Source: Mycogone perniciosa | Lineage: Eukaryota > Ascomycota > Sordariomycetes > Hypocreales > Hypocreaceae | DNA: 64,000 bases | Direction of reading: 5' to 3' | NCBI GenBank assembly: GCA_025331125.1 | Contig: JAOALB010000027.1 | Coordinates: 186,001-250,000 of the forward strand | In this document: piece by piece, positions 1 through 12,369 of the stretch | Layout: every line of letters begins with the position of its first letter | Position numbering within the stretch: the stretch's first letter is position 1 | Position numbers and translations under genes: made by a program | The notes under the pieces: generated by a model | The model's database searches: none | Told to the model about the DNA's origin: nothing | Seen by the model: the letters and a program-made list of their open reading frames with translations, nothing else

Positions 1-2
1 GC

Positions 3-3000
3 GTCAATTGGTACTATCGCCCCAAGGACATTGGGCGCAAGATCAACGACACACGGCAGGTGTTTGCGACAATGCACTCCGACATCAGCCCCCTGACGTC
101 GCTGCGCGGCAAATGCCAGATCCGGCACCGAGTGGAGATCGACAACCTGGACGAGTACCGCCGGACACTGGACAGCTTCTGGTTTGAAAAGCTGTATGAC
201 CGATACATCCAGAAGAACTACGATCTGATCCCGACACAACTTATTGTCAACGTGCCTGAAAAGGTCAAGAAGGTGCTGGACGAGCGCTGGAAATACATCC
301 TAGTTGAGCAGGGGCGTGGCAAGGAGCTGACTAGCGCCGTTAAGCTCTGCAAGAGATGCAGCGGCTATTGCGCCAGGTACGTACCTTGGGTGTGATCCTG
401 CCCTCTGTGCTCTTCCATTTTTTTCTGTCCGTTTTCCATTTGTCGTTGCGGGTGCCTATACGGAGTACGGAGTACATCCGGAGCACATCCACCCACACGA
501 CTCGCTGCGGTCCACTAGACCAGTGTCTCTCTCCAGGTACCGCGACAAGCCTGGGCGCACTCTGGGCGCCCCTCTGTCGATCCAATTACTACCAGAACCC
601 CCAACTCTGCCAAGTACTAGGTACTACGACGACAGAGTGCCATTATTATGTACATGCATGCAGGCAGGCCTCCTGACAAGGGTGGCTGCTACTGCCAGGA
701 CAGCAGCCCATACAATCATTATCACCACCACCATCACAGCGTCTGCTAATTATTTCCCAACCCTTACCCAAAACACTACTACCATTTGTATCGCATCTGT
801 TTCTTCATACCTCTTGACTCATGTGCTGACAATGCGCCGCTCAGCAACGACTCTGTTGATTGTGCCGTGTGTCAACACACATATCATATGAACTGCGTCA
901 AGCCACCGTTACTCAAGAAGCCCTCACGTGGCTTTGCATGGTCCTGCGCTGCATGCAGCCGCGCTCAGGAGCGCAAGCTGGAAGCCCGCCACACTCCAAC
1001 CGCCGCCGACCCTGGCGATGCTGACGACGACGAGCTTTTGGACGAGGATGAGGACGATGTCCCAGGCATTGAGACAGATCGCACTAGCCCGGTTGATGAT
1101 GAGACGCCCCACATGGGAACCGCCGAGCAAATCCACCAGGCCAGTCTCTGGCCGTGGCGTTACCTAGGAATGCACTGTAAGCCAGAGGATGCCTTGGATT
1201 ATGATGACCGAATCTATCCCCGTGCGAGCACCCGCATCGGACCAAGACACCAGGCTCCCGTTGGCCCCTGGCCCGGACAGCCTGTTCAATACGTCAAGCC
1301 GCCGGAAATCAAGAAGAATGGCAAAAAGGAGCAGAAACTCTCCAAGGAGGCGCAGGCTGCCCAAGAGGCCGAAAAGGCCCGACGGGAACAGCGTCCCAAA
1401 TGGATCCAAGACCAGCCCCCAGGCTATGTTGCACGTGGTGAAGATTTGGACGAAGACGACCCCAACTGCACGGCAACATTGCTGTGGAAACCACCCTCCT
1501 CAAACCATTCTGCCGATAAAGTGGAGGATTATCTCAAGGATGCTATGGGGATGGCCAAGAAGCTGGACCTGCCAGAACGCTCCACAAATCTTCGTGACGC
1601 TGCGGTTGAAACACTATTTCGTGCAAGGTACGATGGAACGAAAGCCCTCAGTGCGCTCACGCACAAGCCTAGAGCCGAATTTAAGGAGCTCAACCTGACT
1701 TCGACTGAGCAAAAGAGGTTCGAAGAAGGAATGATCAAGCACAGCTCAGAGCTACACCAGGTCATGAAGCACGTTAGGACGATGACGCCTGGAGAGATCG
1801 TTCGATATTACTACATTTGGAAGAAGACGGAGCGAGGCCAGCAAGTACGGGGTAATTTCCCCTCGCGAAAGGGCAAGAAGCAGGCCAGACTTGAAGAAGA
1901 AGCCGCTGCAAAACTCGCTGACACCGTGGCTGACGATGATGATGACTCCGCCTTTGATGGAGATAAGGCGACTGAGAAGAAGCAGGGCTTTATCTGCCAG
2001 TTCTGTAGCAGAACAAGCTGCCCGCAATGGCGGAGGGCACCAAATCCGACACCGGGGCTTGTGAACGACCAAGTTCTCAAGGCGAATGGAAAAGACAAGG
2101 GAGGGAGCCAATATGTGGTTGCCCTGTGCCGGCGATGTGCTGAAATATGGCGACGATATGCTGTTCGCTTTGAACCACTCGACGAATTGACCAAGAGGGT
2201 TGCACAGGCCGGCGGTCGTGCTTGGAAACGCAAACAAGATGAGGATATCCTGAAAGAACTCCTGCTCGCTGAAGAAATGGGATTTATGACGCCACAGCGA
2301 GCTGGAACCCCAGCAAAAGGCCCCCAATCCAACGACATTCAGGAGCCGCCTCGAAAGAAACTCAAGACTGCCCCCGAAAAAGAAGCAGACTCAGCTCCGT
2401 CAGATGCTGGAAGTGCTTCTGGCTCTGCTCCTCCTAAGAAGAAAGAGAAAGCCGTCACAGAAGCGCCACCTGCCGTCCCTGAGATGCCGAAGCCACGAAC
2501 CCTACCCTGCGCCATTTGCAGTCAGATGGAACCTTTGGGAGACCAGCACCTTTCATGCCGAGAGTGTCGCCTTACAGTCCATCGTAACTGCTACGGTGTT
2601 ATTGACCATAAGATACAAGGAAAATGGGTTTGCGACATGTGTGCTAACGATAAGAGTCCACAAGTGTCGATAGTGAGTCGACTTGGCATGCGATGTTTGC
2701 ATGTTGCACTTTTGCTAACATATCAACAGCAATACAAATGTGTCCTGTGCCCTGTTGAACACACTGAACATGATTTTGTGGAACAGCCAAAACTCACGCA
2801 CCACAAGAAGAAAATGTCGGAGAAAGACCGCGAGCGGGAAAGGATGGAGGTGCAGCAGGCCCGCAAGGCAGCGGAATACTATCGGAAGAAGCAAGAAGAG
2901 ATGAACCGGCCAGTCAACCCACGCGAACCGTTAAAGCGTACAGCAGACAACAATTGGGTTCATGTTACTTGCGCAGTATGGACTCCAGAGGTCAAGTTTG

Positions 3001-4697
3001 GGAACGCAAAAGCCATGGAACCCTCAGAGGGGATTCCTTCGATTCTGAGGTCGCGTTATGACGAGACTTGCCAGGCTTGTAACCAAAAGGGTGGCGCGTG
3101 TGTATCATGCAATCAATGCCGCGCACCATGTAAGTTACCATTATGTTTCTCGGCTGAAGCGGCGGTAACTAACGGCATCATAGTCCATGTTGAATGTGCC
3201 CGGCAAAAAGGACATGTTTTAGGTTTCGATGTCACAGCTGTCAAGAGCTCCCGAAGAGACCAATTCAGCATTGTTGCCGTCAATGGCGAGAGTGGGACAA
3301 TGTCAGCATCGCTTTGGTGCAAAGATCACACTCCCACCAAGGCGATTGTGCATCGAATGCACGATGTGGTGAACGAATCAGGCCTGAATGCTCTGCAGCT
3401 CTACGTCCAAAACTTCAAACAAGCAGACCTCACATTAACCGGCACAGTACGCAAGGCCAATTTAATGACGACAGCAGCTAAAATGTCAGGAGCACCAATT
3501 CAAACCGGACACCGCAGGGCCTCAACCACGACGGCTCCGAATGGCGGCTGGATTCCAACGCGCACAGGGGAGTCAGCTGACGCAGCATCAAGTGCACAGC
3601 AACCGGGAGACAAGGTGTGCATCACTTGTGGCATAGATGTCACACCACGATGGTGGCCAATTGATAACTCCCAAGAGCGGAAGCTCACCAACGGCCACCA
3701 GGGCGCAATTGGATCCGAGGCACTGAAGTTTGTGGAGCAGAGAAAGTTCCAGTGTCACAAGTGCCATAAATCCCGAAAGGTGCCGCTTAGCCCAAGGCCA
3801 ACGGTGTTGCCTAGACCACCATCACCTCCAGTGACGGAGATTTCTCGCCCTCAAGTACCAGACACTGGCTTGCTTAATCCTGTACCACCGTTACGAGGCT
3901 CGCCGCCGTCTCCTTTACCAGACTACCGCGACGGACGACATGCAAACCATGCTCTTGTTTGGCCACAACCTCCCGGTTCGCACCCTGTGGCAGCGGTGGC
4001 CGTCCCTCCTCTTCCGCACCAGCCTGCTCATCCGGTACAAGCACCAGCTCATGCACAAGCGCACGTCGCAAGTCACCGACCGGCTCCAGTGACACACCCA
4101 TACCCGCCAGCAACACTGCCTGCCAGAACGTCACCTTACAATGATTGGGGGCACCGGCCCGGCAGCCAGCACGGGTCGCCTCCGCACCACTTGAACGGTG
4201 GACCTCCACCCCTACACAACGGGCCACCACCGATATCGAACCTTTCATCACTCCGACCTCCTGCTATGACTGGACCACCCCCAGCTGCATCAGTGCTTAG
4301 CCATCAGCACGGCCACACCTCCCCCGTGTACGGAAACGGACTACCCCCCTCCCCTCGACGACTCCCGGGGACCACTCCTCCAGCAGCATATATTCCCCCT
4401 TACCATGGAGGGGTGGGGCATGTGAGCCATGGGACACCATCGCACGGGGCTTCACATGGCTTAAGCAATGGAGTACCTCCGCCACCGCGAGCTGATGCTT
4501 TCCCTCATAGTTTACACCCACAGGGGGCACGATATCCGGGCTCACACTCACACGGCAGTCCTCCAGGCTCGAGAAACGGACTGCCCCCACCACGTGATCC
4601 GCCTGGATCCTCAGGGTCCATAGGGCCTCGGCCTTCAGACAGCAGGCCTGCTACAGGTGCCAGCGCAAGCCCCTCCTTGCGCAATCTACTTTCTTGA
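3..4697 (+). CDS. SNT2: SNT2-like chromatin regulator, 5' end cut off by window
   Basis: Multi-domain chromatin reader; the yeast orthologue Snt2 works with Ecm5 and the Rpd3 deacetylase. The window starts inside the BAH domain, and 1371 residues are present. Exons inferred: 3-376, 845-2672, 2730-3129, 3184-4697. In order I see the end of a BAH domain, a PHD finger split by intron 1 (CKRCSGYC joins to CAVCQHTYH), a SANT-like region at about 1500-1870, a GATA-like C4 finger (CQFCSRTSC...CRRC) at 1990-2140, and a second PHD plus extended PHD (CAICSQM, CVLCPVEH, WVHVTCAVW). A further C4 finger (CITCGID...CHKC) lies at 3618-3770, followed by a Pro/His-rich tail. Intron 1 is long for this window (468 nt). 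Introns 2 (57 nt) and 3 (54 nt) keep frame and have no stop, so an ORF finder reads through them. Removing intron 3 restores the expected RAPFHVECA of the ePHD. Stop TGA at 4695. Assignment is strong; the exact complex in this fungus is inferred. Confidence 0.93.
459..475. repeat. Tandem TACGGAGTA motif inside SNT2 intron 1
   Basis: Two overlapping copies of TACGGAGTA lie back to back within the long first intron of the SNT2 gene. The same 9-mer recurs elsewhere in the window, only outside coding exons. Confidence 0.8.
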
Positions 4698-5676
4698 TCG
4701 TTTTGTGTTTGTTGCAAGATGCTGGCCGTGGTTGATACACATATCATATCTATAGGAGGGGGACCCTCGCTTGGGAGCCTCCTTGGTGTCGTGATTCACC
4801 ATTAGCCAGCACTCGGTTTCTTTCCGGATGGCGTATACTGGCTTGGATTTGCCCATGAATTTGAGGAGAAATACTTTGGGATGGCCACAGATTAGATGTT
4901 TGCGAAAGGAAGGGAAAGGAAATGATGGAAATGGAGGGCCGGATGCTAGACGCCCTGGTGTACATAATAGAGAACTGTAATTTTAAACAAACACAAACCC
5001 GCGGAAAGAAATACACGGACGAAGTTTTCAAGTTCAAGATGGATGAATTCATGATATGACCTGCCTGTGAATGTGTGGTGGACTCCAGTTTTAGCCATGC
5101 CGGGGGGGGGGGGCGGAGCCAAAAGGGGCGAAGTAATAGCGCTAGCCCTTGTAAGTAGTATTGTACATAGAGGTAACTCCGATGGGTACATCGAGTGCTC
5201 AAATACATATTAGGCACATTCCAATGAAGACCCGTAAGACACTGTGCCAAAAATACATACTACATAACTACTACCACTACGGGCTAAACATTTTATGTAC
5301 TAGTACATGCAACGTCTGAGGTCACTGGCCAGAGCTGTGTGGCGTGGCTTCAACTCCGTCAACCACCGAAAACATCAAAAGCTGACTCTCCCAACTCATC
5401 CATCTATCACTGTTCTTTTTGGGACTTGAATTAATATTAGGTTGATTTTTCTTTGACGAGCTGAACCTGCGCGAATTGCACATCCTCTCGCGCGACGCGT
5501 TCCCTCTTGCGCAATCGAACGGCGTCCATCTATCTATCTACCCATCCAAGCCGAGCGAATCCCCCCTCCTCTTTGCCCAGAACTCGTCAGCTTGAGGCTG
5601 TGAGGCAGGCCGAGCTACGAAAGCACAACCCATACGAATTGATCAAAGGCCCAGGTGGAACGGCGGCTGCTGCACA
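4698..5676. other. Intergenic region between SNT2 and ENV7
   Basis: No coding exon supported. It holds the SNT2 3' flank, a run of about 13 G at 5101-5113, and the CT-rich presumed promoter/5' UTR of the kinase gene. A 5507-5692 reading frame has no ATG at its head, overlaps the kinase start in another frame and resembles no family I know. Confidence 0.6.
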
Positions 5677-7102
5677 ATGGCGCAAATCTTGACAGACCTG
5701 TTTTATTCCTTTGGGAATTGCTTGAATTGCTTCCCGGGCTCTCCAACGTTGAAGATCAACAGCCGCAGCTTCAAGATTCTGCGACTGCTTGGCGAGGTAC
5801 ATTCCCCAATCCCTCCCATGGAGATCATGATATAATGATAGTACATCCAACATGATGCGGGCAATGGCTGATCCGGATGCTCTACCAGGGCGGCTTCTCA
5901 TACGTCTACCTCGTCGAAGATACCTCAACTCATGAGCACCTCGCCCTCAAGAAAATCCGCTGTCCCTTCGGCGCCGAGTCCGTCCAGCAGGCCATGCGCG
6001 AAGTCGATGCATACCGACTCTTCGATCATGTCCCGACCATCATCTCAGCTGTCGACCACTGCGTCGCAACGGACCGCGGCGGCAGCGGCGACGACGCCAG
6101 CAAGACCGTCTACGTCCTGCTCCCTTACTATCGCCGCGGCAACCTGCAGGACATGATCAACGCCAATCTCGTGAACCACGGGCGCTTTCCCGAGCGCCAC
6201 CTCATGATGCTCTTCCTCGGCGTGTGCAAAGCCCTGCGCGCCATGCACGAGTACCAGCCCGCCCCGACCGAGAGGATGGAGATGGGCCGGGAGGAGGACC
6301 ACGATGCGAATGCGAGCTCCAGCGCTGGCGGCAGGACAATGGGCACCAGAGGGAAGCGCACAGAGGAACAGGAGGAGGGCGAGCAACAGCGGCCGCTGAT
6401 GGAGTCAGAGAACCAAGTCGAAGGCGGCGGCAAAATAAAGTCCTATGCCCACCGTGACATCAAGCCAGGTAAGCCGTTCAGTCCGACAAATAAACGTCTC
6501 TAACCAGAATGTCTGTACTATCAGGAAACATTATGATTGACGACTCCGGCTCAATCCCAATCCTCATGGACCTCGGCTCCGTCGCTCCGTCCCCTATCCC
6601 CGTCACATCCCAATCCCTCGCCCTGCAAATCCAGGACACCGCCGCCGAGCACTCCACCATGCCCTACCGCGCCCCGGAGCTCTTCGATGTCCGCACCGGC
6701 ACCGTCGTCGACACCAAGTCCGATATCTGGTCCCTCGGCTGTACTCTGTACGCCTGTCTCGTCGGCAAATCTCCCTTTGAGCTCCGCTCCGACGAGACCG
6801 GCGGCACTCTCAGCCTCTGCGTCCTCGGCGGCGACTGGCGTTTCCCAGACGAGAATCCCGCTGCCGCAGGAACCAAGCGCACAAACAGTATCCAGGCCGC
6901 AAAGGCAAAGGCCAGTGCCAACGGTGGCGCCGATCCCTCCGCCGGTGGTAGCGGCAGCTCCTCTTCTATTGGCGAGTCCATCCGTAACGTTGTCAGGGCC
7001 TGTCTCAAGGTTGAGCCGGCTGAGCGGCCCGACATTACCGAGCTGATTACTATGGTTGAGCAGGTTATTGAGGAGTTGCCTGATGATGCGTATTCATCAT
7101 GA
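5677..7102 (+). CDS. ENV7: ENV7/STK16-type (NAK family) Ser/Thr protein kinase
   Basis: Predicted 425-residue kinase of the Env7/STK16 branch; yeast Env7 is a palmitoylated vacuolar-membrane kinase that restrains vacuole fusion. Exons: 5677-5796, 5889-6468, 6525-7102. Splicing joins LLGE to GGFSYVYLV, rebuilding the Gly loop, and HRDIKPG to NIMIDD, rebuilding the catalytic loop. Visible motifs are the VAIK-equivalent lysine in LALKKI, HRDIKPGN, DLGS in place of DFG (normal for this family), YRAPEL, and SDIWSLGCTLYA. The short N-terminus has two nearby Cys (NCLNCFPG, about residues 14-20), which could carry lipid as in Env7; that is inference. An acidic, low-complexity insert of about 60 residues precedes the HRD motif and is longer than in STK16. 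The ATG at 5677 is chosen because it directly precedes the conserved N-terminus. Confidence 0.9.
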
Positions 7103-7538
7103 TTGATTATGCTGTTTGGTAGGATATAGTTTACGTACTTGCACATATGTGTTGTTTGTACTTCGTATGGGGCTGGGAATCGTCTTCTTCCCCGAGATGA
7201 TGGCCTGTATCTTTATTTACGATGGCGTTGGCGTTCATGGGCGGCTACGTGGTTAGCGACAGAGAATCGGGAAGCGGTGCTTGTACTCCGTAGTACGCAT
7301 ATAATTGCTTTTCATCGTAACAAAACGTCTGTCAATCCATACAAACCAAACCCATCCATACTTCGCAATTCGACTTCCTTGACCTTCAGACCCACAAATC
7401 AGCCCTTTCCTCTCACGTCCCATCCCTCTTTGCTCCGGTACACATGAAACTCTTGCCAAGTCCAACGTCTTACAGTCCAAGTATGATGCGAATACTGGAG
7501 CCTGGACAAATGCAATCGTCATCATCGTCATCGCTGCC
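7103..7538. other. Convergent 3' intergenic region, ENV7/AMS1
   Basis: Tail-to-tail spacer of 436 bp with no coding signal. It contains one GTACTCCGTA copy at 7283-7292 and a nearby degenerate copy (ACTTCGTAT, around 7160). Confidence 0.6.
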
Positions 7539-10500
7539 CTACAGCTGGAGCTTGTACGTCGCCACCTCAAATGGTCGAAGCTTGATAGAGAACTGGCCGT
7601 TCTTGAAGGAAAGCTCCTCAAGATCATCCTCAAGAATGTTGACCTTGGTGACTCGCTTAACATGAAATGATGTTTGAATAATGCCCTTGCTCTGGCCTCC
7701 CAAAGCCTCGTACACACGGACAATAATACTCTGGCCATTGTTGACACGAAGGCCTTCCCGTCGACTGACATCTTCATCATCGTGGCCTCGTTTGACATGG
7801 TCCAAAAACAATGATGTAGAGTCATCCGTGTTGATCAGCTTGATAGGAGCGCTTGCCAAGCTTTCAAGAGTGGCCTTGGGAGCAGAAAGAGCCTTCAGAG
7901 GGTTGTTGAAGGCGTATGCAGCCCTGACCGTAGCTGAGGAGAGGGCACCCTTGTGCGGGAAGATGGCCCAGCGGATCGAGTGATGGCCCATATCTGCATG
8001 CTCATCTGGAGCCTTAGGAGAGCGCAGGAGCGACAATCGCATCACCTTGCCAGCGGTTGCGAATCCATACTTGCTGTCATTAAGGATGGAAACGCCATAG
8101 TTGTTCTCCGACAGGTCAGCAAACCGGTGACAGCAAACCTCAAACTTTGCCATGTCCCAGCTTGTGTTGTAGTGCGTTGGTCGCTTGGTGATGCTATAAG
8201 CAGTCTCGTATGAGGCCTCCGTGTTGACAATATCGACTGGGAACTCGACCTTGAGGAACTTGGAGTTCTCATGCCAGTCCACTTCAGCCCAACACTCGAT
8301 CCAGGACGACTGACCCTTAAGCGCCGCGGATACACTGATGTAGGACTTGAGAGAACTCTCTGCGCTGATCGAGATGTCGGTGACGAGGGTGACCCGGTGG
8401 GGCTTGAGTTCGTGAACCTTGGTCTGGCCGTACTTGAGCTCTCTACGAGTCTCCAGGTGATAAACCTCGACGTCCCAGGCTTCCCAGAACAGTGGAATAT
8501 CGTCAAAGATGACGAACTTGTTGGCTTGGCTACCCTTCTCGATTGTTTCACGCTCGTTGATGCGGTCATATAGAGAGGTGATGCAGCCATCTTCAACAAT
8601 GACGCGGAACTGGTCGTTCTCGAGGACAAACTGTCCGGTGGTAGTCTCTGCTACCGAAACGGCTGGCGTATCCTCTTGGGTCTTGAAGGTTCGGAGGGCC
8701 AGCAGATGGCCTTCACCACAGGCAACACCAACTTCGGTATCGGAGACTTCAACAATTTCCTTACGATGCCAAGGTAAAGTATTGATAACAACCGACTCAT
8801 GAAGGCAATCAGATGGCACATCAGACGCACCAAGAGACTTGTAAATCTTCCTGAGTAGAACCTTTCCAGTTTCAAACACTTCTTTGTACAACTAATACTT
8901 AATTAGCCCAGTCAATTTACTCAGTCAAAATTCAAATTTCTCACCTCGTCGGAGTCCCTGTAGCACATTTCGATGGAACTTCCCGGGAGACAGTCGTGGA
9001 ATTGGCAGAGAAGCACGTTCTCCCACATGTTATCAATCTCCTCGGTGGGATACCTGTATGACTTGCTCTTGATGGAGGCAATGGTTGCGAGTTGCTCAAC
9101 ATCTCGCAGTAGGACCTCAGCCTTGCGGTTGTTGTATTTGTTGTTGGCCTGTGTGGTATAGGTGCCTCGATGAAGTTCAAAGTACAGTTCACCGTACCAT
9201 GTGGGCAAATCGTTAGCCTTGGGTGCCAGACGATCGAAAAAGTCATCTACACTAAGTCCAAGCTTGAGCTTGGGTATGGTGCCAATCGTGTTACTGATAC
9301 CAGCACATCGACGAAGTTTCTCAAAGTGTTGCCAGGTAGGACCGCCACCGCCATCACCCTTGCCAAATACAAGCAGTGAAGTATTATCGACACGCAAGGT
9401 CTTGTGCTGAGAAATGCTTCGTCTAAGGTCACCAAAGTCGGCCTCTGCTGTATAAGTCTCTGAAGGAGGCATGTGACAGATGACTTGGCTTCCATCGGGA
9501 CTCACCCACATAAATGTGGTATGGGGGAAGTTGTTGATGTTGTTCCAGCTGAGCTTTTGCGTCATGAAGCGATCCATTCCTGCCAGGCGACAGAGCTGAG
9601 GCAGCTGGCTTGAGTATCCAAATGTGTCAGGGAGCCAGAAAGTACGGCTGCGAGACCCGAATTCTGCCTCAAAGAACCTTTGGCCGTAGAAGAATTGGCG
9701 CACGAGAGACTCGCCGCTAGGCATATTTGTATCATGCTCAACCCAACTGCCGCCGATAGGGTGGAACTGGCCTTCGTTTACCTTCTTCCTGACGCGATCG
9801 AAAGCTTTGGGGTAGAGTTGCTTGAGCCACTTGAACTGCTGAGCCTGTGAACAGGCAAAGTTTGCCTCTGGGTAGCGATCCATCAAGTCACACTGGCTTG
9901 ACCATGACCGGGCAACCTTGCGCCTCGTCTCTGCAAAAGGCCACAGCCAGCAGGAGTCGATGTGGCAGTGGCCAATGCCAAAAACAGTGGGGTCGGGGCC
10001 TACTTCATAGACCCGGTGAGAGTCGACGTCGGGCCCGATAATCTCCTGTGCGATTTCCCGGCACTTGAGAATAGATTCCTGGTTGTTGACTTGAAATGTG
10101 TCAATAATCTTCATGGCAACAGCAAGTGCGCGGTTCTGTTCGGCCGAGTTCTCAGGGAGCTCCCTAGCAGCATCACCAAGCTCCCACATATCAAAGAGCA
10201 GCCTGCGAGCAGGGACATTGATGGCCACAATATCGGCCTTTCCGAGGGAGAAATATTTGTTCGGGTCGGGTGGCGCAATGCTAGATTTGCCATTCGGTGC
10301 GTTTCCAAACATTCCATTGCAGGCCATCTCGATGTAAATGGTGTGTGGCTTTCCGTCGCGGAAAGAATGGGGGATGATCCATTCAATTCTTTCTCCTCCA
10401 CCGGTCAAGCCTTGAAGCGGCATGCCGTCCTCGGCCCATACCAGGCCTTCGTTGTTAGCGTCCCAATGAAGCTCAAGGAGCTCCTCATCGGCGATTTTCT

Positions 10501-10896
10501 CAGGAACAGTCAAGACGACCTTGAACCAATGGGTTGTCCATGATGGACCGAAGGAGGCGCCAACATGGGTCTCCTTGAAAGTTTGGCGCACGGCATGTTC
10601 AAAAGTTGGGCGGTCTTGGCCCGGGGCGCTCCAGGAAGATAACTGGACATGTGGTTTGCCCGAGCATCTGGCGTTGTAGAGGCTTCTGCAAGTCTGGGTG
10701 TCAGTGGGTGGGAATCAGCGGCATATGGAAGAGGACCAGGGACAGCGTACGCTAGCAAGTTGATCTTATCATACTGTCCTGATCTATAGAATGGTTCGAT
10801 GCGACTTTTGAGGATGCTAGACTTGGGAACGCCAACGGGCCTCTGGGCGAAGAGAGGGTAGGAGACGTTACTCCTGGTTTCGCCGCCTCCACCCAT
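7539..10896 (-). CDS. AMS1: Vacuolar alpha-mannosidase, GH38 class II
   Basis: Predicted 1079-residue GH38 alpha-mannosidase (yeast Ams1 is 1083), which trims free and glycoprotein-derived mannose oligosaccharides in the vacuole. Exons on the minus strand: 10896-10751, 10685-8945, 8891-7539. Intron 1 (65 nt) joins NLLA to SLYNAR; intron 2 (53 nt) joins CYRDSDE to LYKEVF. Both junctions match the family. The zinc/catalytic site is visible as GHCHIDSCWLW (about residue 280), followed by the nucleophile aspartate in WLPDTFGYS (about residue 400) and WVEHDTNMPSGES. There is no signal peptide. This fits delivery of yeast Ams1 from the cytosol by the Cvt/autophagy route and suggests the same here. 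The start ATG at 10896 gives the Ams1-like N-terminus. It ends tail-to-tail with the kinase gene. Confidence 0.96.
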
Positions 10897-12369
10897 AGTA
10901 TGAGCGTCAACAGAGTGTCCGGGAGCAGGGGGTGCCGATCGATTGGAGAGGCGTCGCAGTTTGCCGGATAAAGGCCTGAGCTGATCTGGCGCTGGCGAGG
11001 GAGTGTTGTGTCGAGGACAATCGGGGGAGACGGGGATGATATGGTCGATTAAACTGTCGTGGAGACTGCCAAGAGTATTGAATGAGCAAGTGACGGTGTC
11101 GAGTGACCAGAGTCAGACACGAGATGAGACAACAGAGGGGGCAATGGTGATGCGGACGCCGATGCGAATGCAACGCTCTATGTCTGTATGTAGTGGGTGG
11201 TGTGAGAATCAGGAAGAGAGAACAACAACAGAAGCTATGATAGGTACTGGGTAGGTACCAATAGCGCAGCGGTTATGTATGGGGATGGTCTGAAGGTGGT
11301 GTCACTGGTGTGGGGGAGGTGGGGGAGTGGTTGCCGAAGTGTGGAGGCGCTGATGAAGCCCCGAAGCCACTGGCCAGTGCTAAAGCTCAAGCTGGCGTTG
11401 CCCTGGAAGTGACTTGCGGGGGGAGGTGAAGCCGATCCCAACCGGTGTAGGATTATTATGTATTCCAACGTTTTTTTGTAACAAGGGCAGCAAAAAGGTA
11501 CGCACCTCATCTTGGCTGTCTTTGGGCTTTCGTACGGCCGAAAAAAAATAGTCAGATAAAATAACGGAACAAAAGAACCTAACAGGAATATTGAGTTGAA
11601 AAATAGGGTGAGGAATTGGGTAGGGAGGAGGTCATATAGGTAGATATCGGGGCGGAGTTGTCCGGGTCGAAGTGTAGAGCGCGGATATTCTGAATATGCA
11701 GCTCAAACCACCAAAAAAGAAACAGAACCAAGAAGAGGAAGACGGCTGTAACAATAACTATGCCTTCAATGGACACTCATTCGGCCGCAAACCTTGCAGA
11801 ACAGGGCGGCACTCGAGAGGATGGGGGGAGGAAAGGCTGATGATAGAGCACGAAAGTGTGTTGATGAGACAGATGGCGGTAAAGGCACCGGACAATGATT
11901 CGGTGCGATGACGCATAATACTACGTACCTATTTGTCTCTAATAATAAGATGGTTGGATGGGATAAGACTGCCTTTTCATGCAGAAAACAACGAGGCGTG
12001 GCAGCTTCGACCATTTTGCATTGCACTGTGTGTCTTGTGCCTGCTTTGGCACTAATTCTCCTACCCCTTGCCTTGCCTTGCACAGTCGTATACCGGTCTC
12101 AAGTTGCAGCCCTCGTCACTTAACTGAGTGATATCTAGATAATCAAGATAGCTATTCTTCGCCAGCACTTTTCGGTTTTCTGAATGGCAATGGGCCTTTC
12201 AGTCGAAGTGATGCGGTGGGCTGCAGGTACCGAAAATAGTGAGCCTGGACAGTGGGGTTACAGCGCAGATATCGGTGCAAGCTTCAGCAGTCTTCGCAAC
12301 CTCGATTTTTTTTTCCAGAGTCTGATCAAACAATCAACGAAGCGTCCATGAGACTCACATCTAGCGGCC
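10897..12369. other. Divergent promoter region, AMS1/MSH1
   Basis: About 1.5 kb between head-to-head genes. It is low-complexity and CT/GA-rich, as expected for promoters and 5' UTRs. Several open frames exist, but none has an ATG-led, family-like sequence. No repeat of the TACGGAGTA family was seen here. Confidence 0.55.

Noticed and set aside
11579..11776. Minus-strand 65-codon frame with a hydrophobic stretch that looks like a small membrane protein
   Set aside because: It starts at GTG, has no upstream ATG in frame, no clear splice site to supply one, and sits in a promoter region of low complexity.
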